From Halosolutus halophilus (GTDB lineage Archaea; Halobacteriota; Halobacteria; Halobacteriales; Natrialbaceae): a stretch of 64,000 bases of DNA. The notes beneath the pieces are model-generated. The model ran no database searches. It saw only the letters and a program-made list of their open reading frames with translations, and had not been told where the DNA came from. This document shows, one piece after another, positions 18,501 to 27,519 of the stretch. A program made the position numbers and the translations under genes. How positions within the stretch are numbered: position 1 is the stretch's first letter; each line of letters starts with the position of its first letter. The stretch lies in assembly GCF_022869805.1 (NCBI RefSeq), contig NZ_CP094974.1, positions 1,302,001 through 1,366,000 of the forward strand, in the 5' to 3' direction.

Positions 18501-18801
18501 CTCGTTAATTCCTGCACGATATCCGGCCTTCAGTCTGGGGCCTGCAATAGATCCGATCATCAGGTAATAGGGCCACTCCGTGGTGGTAGCATCGTATTTT
18601 TTGGCACCTGTTACGGCCAGCATACTCGGGGACGGAATTTCGGATTGTCCGGTCGGTTCGGGAGGTTCTCTCGGGGTTTCCGGAGACTGTAATCACCTAT
18701 TATGCTGGCCGCTACGCTCGAGTCGAACCGATCGCGATCGGGAGCACTCGATCGTCGACAAACAACGTCCTTTTGATGGGTCGAACCTAGTCACTGCCAC
18801 G
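18501..18801. other. Intergenic region between divergent genes
   Basis: It must contain promoters for both the PRC-barrel gene and the DNA glycosylase gene. The GTATTTTTTGG stretch at about 18594-18604 is AT-rich. A 41-codon in-frame extension of the PRC-barrel gene (ATG at 18623) has no recognisable similarity. I see no other gene. Confidence 0.5.
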
Positions 18802-19416
18802 ATGGCCGATCCAGATCCCGCCGTTCGAGACGATCCGGAAGCCGCCCTCCGGGCAGATCCCGTGATGGCGGCCGTGATCGATCGTCGCGACCCCCATCCG
18901 CTCGAACCGGTCGAAAACGAGTACGAGCGCCTCTGCGTGTCGATCATCAACCAGCAGTTGTCGACGGCCAGCGCCGCAGCGGTGCGAAAGCGGGTCTTCG
19001 ACGTCCTCGGGGGCGTGGTGACGCCCGAAACGGTCCTCGCAGCCCCCCGAGACGAGTTACTGGACGCTGGACTCTCCCGGACGAAAGTCGATTACGTCCG
19101 CAACGCGGCTCGCACGTTCCAGGAGCGCGACCTCACGCGCGAGGGACTCGCCGATCACACGAACGACGAGGTGATCGCCGAACTCACCCAGATCAAAGGC
19201 GTCGGCGCGTGGACCGCCCGGATGTACCTGATGTTCGTGCTCCAGCGGCCCAACGTGCTCCCGCTTGGCGATCTCGCGATTCGCCGCGGGATCGAACACC
19301 TGTACAACGAGGGCGAGGAGTTGACACGCGCGGAACTGCGGGAGATCGCCGAGCCGTGGCGACCGCACCGCAGTCTCGCGTCGCGATACATCTGGGCCGA
19401 GTACGAGGGCCAGTAA
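18802..19416 (+). CDS. HhH-GPD DNA glycosylase (3-methyladenine DNA glycosylase II type)
   Basis: The 204-residue enzyme removes alkylated bases from DNA. The helix-hairpin-helix is in LTQIKGVGAWTARMYLMF (residues ~131-148) and the catalytic Asp follows in LPLGDLAIRRGI (~160). CVSIINQQLS near residue 48 is the standard start of the HhH-GPD fold. There is no C-terminal iron-sulphur Cys motif, which favours the AlkA/MagIII type over endonuclease III/MutY. Length fits the compact archaeal AlkA-like group lacking the extra N-terminal domain. Confidence 0.9.
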   Translation: MADPDPAVRDDPEAALRADPVMAAVIDRRDPHPLEPVENEYERLCVSIINQQLSTASAAAVRKRVFDVLGGVVTPETVLAAPRDELLDAGLSRTKVDYVRNAARTFQERDLTREGLADHTNDEVIAELTQIKGVGAWTARMYLMFVLQRPNVLPLGDLAIRRGIEHLYNEGEELTRAELREIAEPWRPHRSLASRYIWAEYEGQ

Positions 19417-19466
19417 CGACGTCGGCGCTACCCGACGGACCTGCCGGGTGTCCCCGACGTAACCGC

Positions 19467-21332
19467 TCACTCGAGGTGGTGATAGTCGAGTTCGTAGCCC
19501 TCCTCGAGTGCTTCGCGGACCGCCGCCGACGGTTCGCCGACGCCCCGGTGGGACGTCGAGAGCTCTCCGTCGTCGATCGAGACGAGGATGTTGACCCGCC
19601 ACGACGGATTCGTCTCCGGAAAGTCGGTACGGTAGTGTGCCCCGCGGGACTCGCGTCGCTCGAGCGCGGCCCGGAGCATCGCCTCGGCGACGGTGAGGCT
19701 GAACGAGAGGTCGACGGCGTACTCGAACGATCGACTCGTCCGATCGCCGTCGACGCGGAGATCGGCCGTTCGAGCACGGATGTCGGCCAGTTCGTCGAGG
19801 CCGTTCCGGAGTCCCTCGGCGTCGCGCAGGATGCCGGCGGTCTCCCACAGGGCGTCGCCGAGGTCGTCGAGGAGTTCCCGCGGAGTGATGGTTCCGTCCG
19901 ACGCCGCGAGGTCATCGAGTGCGCGGAACTCGCGTTCCGCGAGCGCTCGATGGCCGCCGGTGAGTTCCGGCTCGTCGTCTCCGTCGGTGACCTCGCTTGC
20001 GACGTGGTCGCCGACGTGCTTCCCGATCGCGACGGTCTCGGCCAGCGAGTTGCCGCCGAGCCGGTTCGCCCCGTGGACGCCCGCGACCGTCTCGCCGACG
20101 GCGTACAGTCCCTCGACCCCGGTCTCGCCGGTTCGGAAGTCGATTCCGACGCCGCCCATCGTGTAGTGGGCCGTGGGTGCGACCTCCATCGGTTCCTCGG
20201 TGATGTCGACGCCGAGGGAATCGAAACGTTCGACCATCGCCGGCAGCCGATCGCGGACGTACTCGGAATCGCGGTGGGAGATGTCGAGGTAGACCCCGCC
20301 GGTTTCGGTCCCGCGCCCCTCGCGGATCTCCTGGGCGATCGCTCGCGCGACCACGTCCCTGGCGTCGAGTTCCATCTGGTCCGGAGAGTACCGTTCCATG
20401 AACCGCTCACCGTCCGCGTTGTACAGCCGGCCGCCCTCGCCGCGGACCGCCTCGGTCACGAGTCGGCCGTCCCACTCCTCGCCGTACCGGTCGCCGACCA
20501 TCCCCGTCGGGTGGAACTGGACGAACTCGAGATCCGCGAGCCGGGCACCCGCCTCGAGGGCGAGCGCCTGTCCGTCGCCGTTGTTCTCGTCGTCGCGCGA
20601 GGAGTGGCGGTGGTAGAGGGCCGAAAACCCGCCCGCCGCGAGCACGACGTGGTTCGTCCGGAACAGCATCCCCTGGCCGGTTTCCATGTCGAAACCGACC
20701 GCGCCGTCGATCCGGGTGCCATCCGAGAGTAGTCGCGTGATCATCACGTTGTCGCGGTACGGGACCTCGAGTTCCCGTGCACGATCGATCAGCGTTTCGA
20801 GCACGGCTTCACCGGTCCGATCGCCGACGAAACAGGTCCGCCGGTACGACTGTGCGCCGAAGTACCGCTGATTGATCGTCCCGTCGTCGGTCCGATCGAA
20901 CGGCATCCCCCACTCGTCGAGTTCGCGGATCCGATCGGGCATCCCCTTCGCAGTCAGTTCGACGGCCTCGGGATCGTTGAGATGGTGGCCCTCGTTCAGC
21001 GTGTCCGCCGCGTGGATCGCCCAGTCGTCGTCGGGATCGAGCGACCCGAGCGCGGCGTTGATCCCGCCGGCCGCCCACGTCGTGTGCGCGTCGCCGTGGT
21101 CGCGTTTGCCGATCACGAGTGACTCGATCCCCGATTCCGCGAGTTCGATCGCGACTCGCGCCCCCGCCGCGCCGGCCCCGACGACGAGCACGGGGGTCGT
21201 GACGACGTCGTACTCCGGGCACCGATCGTCGACCACCGTGTCGGTCCCGTCCGCGGCATCGAGTCGACCCTCGACACCGCTGGCGTGGTCCCTCGTCGAT
21301 GCTCGCCGGTCGGTTGGCGGGTTTCTTGTCAT
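19467..21332 (-). CDS. Orphan SdhA/FrdA/NadB-family flavoprotein
   Basis: The 621-residue protein has the fumarate reductase/aspartate oxidase fold: Rossmann motif VLVVGAGAAGARVA (residues ~47-60), HTTWAAGGINAAL, substrate loop HPTGMVGDRYGEEWDGRLVTEAVRGEG (in part) and HGANRLGGNSLAETVAIG. The C-terminal helical domain ends with SRGAHYRTDFPETN. No iron-sulphur or membrane subunit lies beside it, unlike sdhA at 4680. It could be an L-aspartate oxidase for NAD synthesis or a soluble fumarate reductase-like enzyme; without nadA/nadC nearby I cannot choose. The ATG at 21332 precedes a ~40-residue variable N-terminus. Confidence 0.85.
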   Translation of the reverse strand: MTRNPPTDRRASTRDHASGVEGRLDAADGTDTVVDDRCPEYDVVTTPVLVVGAGAAGARVAIELAESGIESLVIGKRDHGDAHTTWAAGGINAALGSLDPDDDWAIHAADTLNEGHHLNDPEAVELTAKGMPDRIRELDEWGMPFDRTDDGTINQRYFGAQSYRRTCFVGDRTGEAVLETLIDRARELEVPYRDNVMITRLLSDGTRIDGAVGFDMETGQGMLFRTNHVVLAAGGFSALYHRHSSRDDENNGDGQALALEAGARLADLEFVQFHPTGMVGDRYGEEWDGRLVTEAVRGEGGRLYNADGERFMERYSPDQMELDARDVVARAIAQEIREGRGTETGGVYLDISHRDSEYVRDRLPAMVERFDSLGVDITEEPMEVAPTAHYTMGGVGIDFRTGETGVEGLYAVGETVAGVHGANRLGGNSLAETVAIGKHVGDHVASEVTDGDDEPELTGGHRALAEREFRALDDLAASDGTITPRELLDDLGDALWETAGILRDAEGLRNGLDELADIRARTADLRVDGDRTSRSFEYAVDLSFSLTVAEAMLRAALERRESRGAHYRTDFPETNPSWRVNILVSIDDGELSTSHRGVGEPSAAVREALEEGYELDYHHLE

Positions 21333-21419
21333 CGAAGTAACGTCGGGGCCGAACGGGTATAGGCAGCCTCCCAAACGACGCAGCTCCGTCTCGTTGGGGC
21401 TGCTGTCCCGACTTGAGGC

Positions 21420-21984
21420 CAGAATACACCATCCAGACGGTAGTAGCGGGTGAACGCAACCACCGGGACGGTGACCAGCAGCGAGTGGCCGATCGTTCGA
21501 CCGACGGGCGTGACGCCTGCCTGGTACAGCGGTCGATCGATCTGGTCAGGGACGCCGCCCCGAAGACGGCGACCAGTGCGGGTGCGGGAGCGGGTGGCTC
21601 GCCGCGGACCCGCCGCGCGTATGCGGCGTAGCAGAGCGTACCCGACAACGGGATAGACCGATCGTCGCCGTCGGCTGGCTACTCGCTCGGCGGGCCGACC
21701 GGGAGCGACTGGCCGTCGCCGTCGCGATCGGCTACGGCGCACACCTCGCGACGGACGTCCCGTGGCACCTGCTCGCGGGCGACGCCGATGAACTCGGCAT
21801 CCTCTTGTGGCCCGTGACGCCGATGCCGCCCTACAGCGGCGTGAAGTCGCTGGGGACGGCCCCGGACTCGGGCGTCGAGGCGACGGCGCTGTGGCTCGAG
21901 GTCGTCGTCTCCGTCTGCGGCGTCGGGCTCTGGTGGGTCGACGGCCGCCCGGGGATCGATCGACTCCGATCGGCGATCCCCTGA
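21420..21984 (+). pseudogene. Membrane metal-dependent hydrolase (YdjM-like) pseudogene with internal inversion
   Basis: The plus strand from 21658 to 21984 encodes an uninterrupted C-terminal piece: VAVGWLLARRADRERLAVAV, IGYGAHLATDVPWHLL, LGILLWPVTPMPPY, and a final GLWWVDGRPGIDRL before TGA. The matching N-terminal piece is on the opposite strand at 21430-21655: YAAYARRVRGEP, ALVAVFGAA, then in another frame PDQIDRPLYQAGVTPVGR and TIGHSLLVTVPVVAF. Homologues have these in one direction (DQID...GHSLL...THL..D). The gene therefore suffered an inversion of ~230 bp and a frameshift. Confidence 0.6.
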
Positions 21985-21999
21985 AAACGAGTCGGTGCG

Positions 22000-24549
22000 T
22001 CAGGCGTCGGGTTCGAGGTCCGCGTCGGGCGTCTCGGGCTCCACGTTCGCGAGACGCATCGCGTTGCCCGTCACGCCGAGGCTCATCCCCATGTCGCCGA
22101 TGACGACCGCGTGGATCACCGTGACGAGTCCGAACGGCACGCCGGCCGCGAGTACGGCCTTGACGGCCAGACTCGCCCAGATGTTCTGCCGAATGACGTC
22201 GTTTGCTTCCCCCGAGAGTTCGTAGAGGTAGGGAAGCCGGGTGAGATCGTCGGCCATCAGGGCGACGTCGGCCGTCTCGAGCGCCGTGTCGGTTCCGGCC
22301 GCCCCCATCGCGATACCGACGCTCGCGGTCGCGAGCGCGGGCGCGTCGTTGATCCCGTCGCCGACCATCGCGACGCGGCCGTGGTCGCTGTCGTCGTTCG
22401 CATCCTCGTCCTCGAGTCGATCGATCCACTCGAGTTTCTCGTCCGGGAGCAACTCGGCGTGGTACTCGTCGATTCCCACTTCGTTCGCGATCGCGCGGGC
22501 GGTCCCCTCGTTGTCGCCGGTGAGCATCACCACGCGGACCCCCTGCTCCTGCAGTCGGGAGACGGCCCACTTCGCCTCGGGGCGGACGCGATCTGCCACG
22601 CCGACGACCCCGATCGGGCCGTCCTCGGTGCCGACGATCACGACGGTCTTGCCCTCCGATTCGAGGTCGGGGACGACCTCGGCGAGGACGTCCAGACAGC
22701 CCTCCCGATCGCACTGGGACTGTCCGTCGTAGCCCAGTTCCGCGAGGGATACCCCGCCGTCGGTGGTCGCGTGCGCGTGTTCGAGATCAGCCAGTCCGTC
22801 GAACAGGTCCGGCTTGCCGACGTAGTGGGTGGTCCCGTCGACCTCCGCGCGAACGCCCTTCCCCGTCAACGACTCGAAGTTCGAGACGTCCGGGTCGTCC
22901 ATACCGACGTCACGTTCCTCGGCGTAGCTGACGATCGACTGGCCGATCGGGTGTTCGCTGCGCCGTTCGACGGCACTCGCTCGCCGAAGGACTGCTTCCT
23001 CGTCGGCCCCTTCGAGCGGGATGACGTCGGTCACCGAGAGGTCGCCCTCGGTCAGCGTCCCCGTCTTGTCCATCGCGAGGACGTCGCTCTCGTCGACCGC
23101 CTCGAGGTGGCGGCCACCCTTGATCAGCACTCCGTTGCGGGCGGCACTCGTGATCCCCGAGACCACGCTGACGGGCGTGGAGATGACGAACGCGCAGGGA
23201 CAGGCGATGACGAGCAGCGTGAGACCCCGGAGGAACCACGTGTTCCACGACCACCCCGCGAGCAGCGGCGGCAGTACGGCCACGGCGACGGCGAGTGACA
23301 CGACGATCGGCGTGTAGACGCTGGCGAACCGATCGACGAACTGCTCGCGCTCGGTCTTCTCTCGCTCGGCGTCCTCGACCATGCGGACGATCCGCGCGAT
23401 CGTCGAGTCCTCGGCTTCGCTGGTCACCTCGACCTCGAGATACCCCGACTCGGGAATCGTCCCGGCATAGACCTCGTCGCCCACGGTCTTGTCGGCGGGG
23501 ACGCTCTCCCCCGTGATCGGGGACTGGTCGATCGCGCTCTCACCCTCGCGCACGACGCCGTCCGCGGGGATCTTCTCGCCCGGTCGGACCACGACGACGT
23601 CGCCGGGATCGAGCGCGTCCGCGGGAACCGTCTCCTCGGTCCCGTCCTCGCCTTTGACGGTCGCCGTGTCCGGCGAGAGGTCCATCAGTTCCCGCAGCGA
23701 GTCGCGTGCACGGTCCATCGAGAACCGCTCGAGCAACTCGGCGGTACTGAACAGGACCGCGAGCGTGGCCCCCTCGAAGGGATGGTGGGCCGCCACCGAC
23801 GCGATGATGCCGGTCGCCATCAGGAGGTCGATGTCGAGGCTCCGGTTTCGCGCCGAGTAGTAGCCGTTCCGCAGGATCGCCACCCCGGCGACGGCCGCGG
23901 CCGCGATGTACAGCAGTGCAGAGAGGTGATAGGTTCGGCCGATCACCGAGAACAGTGCCGGATCGGCGGCCGGCAGCAGGAACTCGAACACCAGTCCCGC
24001 GGTGACGAGGACGGCACCGACGCCCGTCGTGACGGCCCGTCGACTCCGCAAAATCGACTCCCCGCTTCCGATCCGGTCCCGGTCGCCGCCGATCGGCTCC
24101 GCGTCGTAGCCGGCGGCACCGATCGCATCGACGACCGCGTCGGCGTCCGTCTCGCCGGTCACGGAGACGGTGACCCGTCCCGACGCAGGCCTGGTCTCTA
24201 TCTCGTCGACGCCGTCGGTCGATTCGAGGGCGTTTTCGACCTTGGTCGCACAGGACGGACAGTCCATCCCGGGGACCGCGACCGACAGTTCCGACGCGGC
24301 GTCGACGACCTCGTAGCCGGCGGCGCGAACGCGCTCGCGGATCTCGCGCTCGCTCGCGAGGGTGGAGTCGTACTCGACGACGAGGCGACCGCTCGTCACT
24401 TGCGGATCGAGTCCCTCGATTCCATCGAGTCGCTCGACGCTGTTCGTCACTTTACCCGCACAGGACGGACAGTCCATCTCCGGCACGCGCAACTCGAGGG
24501 TTCGACTCGAGTCCGCCGACCTGGAGGGCTCTGGGGTGGACTCGCTCAT
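22000..24549 (-). CDS. Heavy-metal P1B-type ATPase (probably Zn/Cd/Pb export)
   Basis: The 849-residue pump has two N-terminal heavy-metal-associated domains with MDCPSC (Cys27/30 and Cys97/100), eight membrane helices, the intramembrane CPC at 450-452, TGES in the actuator domain (347-350), the phosphorylated Asp494 in DKTGT, HP in the nucleotide domain and MVGDGINDAPAL in the hinge. CPC with the last helix motif GDMGMSLGVTGNAMRL fits the P1B-2 (Zn/Cd/Pb) more than the copper group. A short insert QCDREGC sits in the nucleotide domain. The ATG at 24549 is used; a GTG one codon earlier is possible. It follows its likely regulator by 76 bp. Confidence 0.93.
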   Translation of the reverse strand: MSESTPEPSRSADSSRTLELRVPEMDCPSCAGKVTNSVERLDGIEGLDPQVTSGRLVVEYDSTLASEREIRERVRAAGYEVVDAASELSVAVPGMDCPSCATKVENALESTDGVDEIETRPASGRVTVSVTGETDADAVVDAIGAAGYDAEPIGGDRDRIGSGESILRSRRAVTTGVGAVLVTAGLVFEFLLPAADPALFSVIGRTYHLSALLYIAAAAVAGVAILRNGYYSARNRSLDIDLLMATGIIASVAAHHPFEGATLAVLFSTAELLERFSMDRARDSLRELMDLSPDTATVKGEDGTEETVPADALDPGDVVVVRPGEKIPADGVVREGESAIDQSPITGESVPADKTVGDEVYAGTIPESGYLEVEVTSEAEDSTIARIVRMVEDAEREKTEREQFVDRFASVYTPIVVSLAVAVAVLPPLLAGWSWNTWFLRGLTLLVIACPCAFVISTPVSVVSGITSAARNGVLIKGGRHLEAVDESDVLAMDKTGTLTEGDLSVTDVIPLEGADEEAVLRRASAVERRSEHPIGQSIVSYAEERDVGMDDPDVSNFESLTGKGVRAEVDGTTHYVGKPDLFDGLADLEHAHATTDGGVSLAELGYDGQSQCDREGCLDVLAEVVPDLESEGKTVVIVGTEDGPIGVVGVADRVRPEAKWAVSRLQEQGVRVVMLTGDNEGTARAIANEVGIDEYHAELLPDEKLEWIDRLEDEDANDDSDHGRVAMVGDGINDAPALATASVGIAMGAAGTDTALETADVALMADDLTRLPYLYELSGEANDVIRQNIWASLAVKAVLAAGVPFGLVTVIHAVVIGDMGMSLGVTGNAMRLANVEPETPDADLEPDA

Positions 24550-24576
24550 CACCCGATACTAGCGGCCGGGTCCCTA

Positions 24577-24600
24577 TACAGATTATTTGGCGTGCGCCAA
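24577..24600 (-). promoter_or_regulatory. Palindromic operator and TATA element before the metal ATPase gene
   Basis: A perfect inverted repeat TTGGCG-TG-CGCCAA occupies 24587-24600. On the minus strand it directly abuts AAATAATCT, a TATA-like element about 33 bases before the ATG at 24549. A dimeric regulator bound here would overlap the BRE/TATA region, and the adjacent Cys-rich HTH protein is the natural candidate. Confidence 0.55.
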
Positions 24601-24625
24601 CTCCGGGCGTTCGACACGGATCCGC

Positions 24626-25372
24626 TCAGAGCGTCGCCGCAAGCGTCTCGATCGACTCGTCCGCGTCGACGAACGCCGTCGCGAGGGCGGCCTCGGCGCG
24701 TCGAAGCCGATAGGAGAGCGTCGATCGGGGAACGTCCAGCCGATTCGCGAGGTCCGAGAGTTCGATCCGGCGGGGCGTCTCGTAGTACCCGTATTCGACG
24801 GCGGCCTGGAGCGCCGCTCGTTGTTCGGCGGGAAGCGCCTCGCCGGGATCGACGCTCCTGCGGTCGGGATCGAGTTCGGTCAGGCGAAGCACCTCCATCC
24901 CCGTACACTCGCCGACTTCCTCGCCGAGCGCGTCGAAGAAGTCGTGGACCGGCGCGTCGCTCGCGAGGACGATCCGCCAGCGGTAGCGCCGTCCCTCGCG
25001 GTAGGTCTCGAACAGCAGTCCCTCGCCGAGGTACTCCAGCGCGACGTGGGGAACCGAGGTGCAGACATCCGTCCGGTCCCAGTAGGTGTAGACGACCAGC
25101 GTCCCGTTCGAGCGATCGAGCACCTGCGTCTCGCAGTCCGCACCGCAATCGTCTTTCACGAGACAGTCCGCGCAGTAGTCGGCGTTCTCGTAGGCGCGCT
25201 CGAGCGCTTCGAGGGCCTCCGCGGATCCGGTCGCGTGGTCGACCCGCCAGAGGCTGTCGCTCGTGACGTGGCACGACAGCGATCGGACCGACGTGTCGGG
25301 ATACTCCGCGAGCACGTCGGCGACCGGGTTCGTCCCCGATTCGTATTCGAGGGCGAAGACGAATTCTCTCAT
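24626..25372 (-). CDS. HTH_10 (Bat-type) regulator with Cys-rich sensor domain
   Basis: The 248-residue protein ends in the haloarchaeal HTH_10 domain (LPAEQRAALQAAVEYGYYE, IELSDLANRLDVPRSTLSYRLRRAEA, residues ~175-240). The N-terminal ~170 residues contain a cysteine cluster YCADCLVKDDCGADC (around residues 66-80) suited to binding soft metals. It lies just upstream of, and in the same direction as, the P1B ATPase gene, so it is a plausible metal-responsive regulator of it. The ATG at 25372 gives the conserved start REFVFALEYE. Confidence 0.85.
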   Translation of the reverse strand: MREFVFALEYESGTNPVADVLAEYPDTSVRSLSCHVTSDSLWRVDHATGSAEALEALERAYENADYCADCLVKDDCGADCETQVLDRSNGTLVVYTYWDRTDVCTSVPHVALEYLGEGLLFETYREGRRYRWRIVLASDAPVHDFFDALGEEVGECTGMEVLRLTELDPDRRSVDPGEALPAEQRAALQAAVEYGYYETPRRIELSDLANRLDVPRSTLSYRLRRAEAALATAFVDADESIETLAATL

Positions 25373-25433
25373 TGGTTCTCCGTAGGGCCTCACGTGACAA
25401 AGGGTTTCTCGATAGGCGGCGTAGATCCTCCCG

Positions 25434-25892
25434 ATGGTCGCCCCGACAGTCGCGGCCCCACTCCGCGAGTTCTGGTCGTTCTATCGTCGCTATACGAGTA
25501 CGGCGATCCACACCGCCGCGACCGCGGCGCTGACGATCTTCGGCATCCTCGTCTTCGTCGATCCGTGGTTCGCAGTGCTCGCGATCGGTTCGTACGTCCT
25601 CCCACCCATGGTGTTGTACGTCTTCGAGCCCAGTTTCGTGCCCGAGAAGCAATCCACGTCGCCGAACGGGAAGGAATCCGGCGAACCGGAGCGATCGGCC
25701 GCCGTTCGGGAGCACGCGACCGCCGCCGATCGGACCCCGACGAGTGGCGGGAACGGGGATACAGACACCGATCGGGACGATGGAGACACCGACACCGATC
25801 GAGATGACGGCGATACCGATTCGGACAGCGACGATGGCGATACCGATTCGGACAGCGACGGTGGGGACACGGATTCCGACAGTGACGAATGA
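25434..25892 (+). CDS. Small membrane protein with acidic nonapeptide-repeat tail
   Basis: The 152-residue protein has two adjacent transmembrane helices (residues ~23-43 and ~46-64), a basic N-terminal segment (FWSFYRRY) and a tail of five nine-residue units like DGDTDTDRD and DGDSD-type variants (residues 107-151). The tail is extremely acidic and should be disordered. I do not know a function. It is divergent from the metal regulator gene. Confidence 0.7.
   Translation: MVAPTVAAPLREFWSFYRRYTSTAIHTAATAALTIFGILVFVDPWFAVLAIGSYVLPPMVLYVFEPSFVPEKQSTSPNGKESGEPERSAAVREHATAADRTPTSGGNGDTDTDRDDGDTDTDRDDGDTDSDSDDGDTDSDSDGGDTDSDSDE
25752..25886 (+). repeat. In-frame 27-bp minisatellite
   Basis: Five 27-bp units encode the Asp/Thr/Ser tail of the membrane protein; units 1-2 and 3-5 form two subtypes (TDRD and DSDSD). 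Copy number can change without shifting the frame. Confidence 0.85.
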
Positions 25893-25933
25893 CGGAGCCC
25901 GAACGAGAGCGAGTTAGCTGTTGATGGTCGAGA

Positions 25934-26239
25934 GCGTGCTCGGCGGAAGCGTCGAGCACGCGATCCGGGGGAGGGCAGGTAGTTTCACTCACACTGTACC
26001 GCGAGCGAGCCCGCAGGGCGCGCGAGCGGGCCGACGTCCGATGTGGAGGCCCGCTCGGCGGGTCGGAACGGAGGAAGGAGGCTTTTCATCGAAGCTGAGC
26101 GGAGCGTAGTTCCGCGAGATCGTCTGCGCAAAGCGCCGACTGCAAGCGATCCCGGCGGAATCTTCCCGTCCGAAAGAGCGCTTCGCGCTCTGTTGAGGAT
26201 TTTGCCGAGTGCGGTCGCCGTAGGCGACCGCACGCAGAA
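25934..26239 (-). repeat. Structured ~270-bp repeat, copy B (inverted), with terminal hairpin
   Basis: The minus strand from about 26238 down to 25967 matches repeat copy A at 3648-3910 at roughly 80%, from CTGCGTGCGGTCGC to CTGCCCTCCCCC. A few bases after the final box comes a 9-bp hairpin (25934-25942 with 25953-25961) with no sequence similarity to the hairpin at the same place in copy A. As in copy A, the repeat starts just after the stop codon of a gene (acyl-CoA dehydrogenase, stop at 26253-26255) and runs in that gene's direction. Short open frames in it differ between copies. Confidence 0.8.
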
Positions 26240-26252
26240 CAGAAGTTGGTCT

Positions 26253-27404
26253 CTAGAAACCTTTCCCGAGCAGTTCGCGGGCGATGACGTTCTTCTGGAT
26301 CTCGCTCGTACCCTCGTAGATCTGGGTGATCTTGGCGTCGCGGTAGAACCGTTCGACCGGGAAGTCGTTGACGTAGCCGGCGCCGCCGTGGATCTGGACG
26401 GCCTCGTTGGCGACGTCGACGGCGACGCGGGAGGCGTACTCCTTGGCCATCGAGGCGAGCTTGGTGATGTCGTTCTCCTGATCGACGTTCCAGGCGGACT
26501 TGTAGGTCAGGTTGCGCGCCGCCTCGGTCTCGGTCGCCATCTCGGCGAGTTTGTGCTGGATGGCCTGGAACTCGCTGATCGACTGCCCGAACTGTTCGCG
26601 GTCCTGGGCGTACTCTAGGGCGGCGCGGGTCGCTCCCTTCGCGATCCCGACGCCCTGCGCGGCGACCGCAGTACGAGTTTCGTCGAAGAACTGCATCTGC
26701 TGCATGAACGCGGCGTCGCGAGTACCGACGAGGTTCTCTTCTGGCACGCGCACGTCGTCGAAGACGAGTTCGGCGGTGTCGGAGGCCCGAATGCCGAGTT
26801 TGCCGGTGATCTTGTCGGCCGAGAACCCGTCGCGATCGGACTCGACGATGATCTGGCTGAAGCCGTTGTAGCGGCCCTCGGCGTCGGGGTTGGTCTTACA
26901 GAGAACGACGAAGAAGTCGCCGACGGTCCCGTTGGTGATCCACATCTTGTTGCCGTTGATCACCCACTCGTCGCCGTCTTTCTCGGCGCGCGTCGAGACG
27001 GAGGAGACGTCGGATCCGGTGTCCGGTTCGGAGATGGCGGCACCGGAGATCTTCTCGCCCCTGGCGACCGGTTCGAGGAAGCGCTCCTTCTGGTCTTCGG
27101 TCCCGAAGCGGAGCAGTGCTTCACAGCCGAAGGAGGTCGAGACGATCGACAACCCGATCCCGGGATCGTAGGAGAACAGTTCCTCCGTGATGATCGCGGT
27201 GTCGAGGATGGAGTAGCCGGCACCGCCGTACTCCATCGGGATGTAAGCGCCCGTCAGGCCCATTTCGGCGGCCTTGTCGATGACCTCGTGGGGGTACTTC
27301 TCTTCCTCGTCGTACTCCTCGGCGACGGGTTCGATCTCGTTCTCCGCGAATCGCTGCACTTCGTCCCGAATTTGCTGTTGTTCTTCGGTGAGCCCGAATT
27401 CCAT
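26253..27404 (-). CDS. Acyl-CoA dehydrogenase
   Basis: The 383-residue enzyme has the complete three-domain acyl-CoA dehydrogenase fold: an N-terminal helical domain from [16 protein letters not shown], the beta domain with [14 protein letters not shown] (FAD binding, ~120-133) and WITNG, and the C-terminal helical domain with the catalytic Glu in [10 protein letters not shown] (~363). This signature is that of short/branched-chain (butyryl- or isovaleryl-type) enzymes. It is divergent from the hydroxyacyl-CoA dehydrogenase/enoyl-CoA hydratase fusion across 115 bp, which would supply the next two beta-oxidation steps. Confidence 0.95.
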   Translation of the reverse strand: MEFGLTEEQQQIRDEVQRFAENEIEPVAEEYDEEEKYPHEVIDKAAEMGLTGAYIPMEYGGAGYSILDTAIITEELFSYDPGIGLSIVSTSFGCEALLRFGTEDQKERFLEPVARGEKISGAAISEPDTGSDVSSVSTRAEKDGDEWVINGNKMWITNGTVGDFFVVLCKTNPDAEGRYNGFSQIIVESDRDGFSADKITGKLGIRASDTAELVFDDVRVPEENLVGTRDAAFMQQMQFFDETRTAVAAQGVGIAKGATRAALEYAQDREQFGQSISEFQAIQHKLAEMATETEAARNLTYKSAWNVDQENDITKLASMAKEYASRVAVDVANEAVQIHGGAGYVNDFPVERFYRDAKITQIYEGTSEIQKNVIARELLGKGF

Positions 27405-27519
27405 AGACGTTCGTTACCATCCCACCGATAAAGTCCTTTGTAACCCGGAGTAAACAGAACTGCAGTTTTCTTTGCCGAATAGGGAAACGTTGAAACCGGT
27501 GCCGATAGCATACGTGACC

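Noticed and set aside
25752..25886. CRISPR-like array
   Set aside because: The 27-bp units are contiguous with no spacers and are in frame inside a membrane-protein gene.
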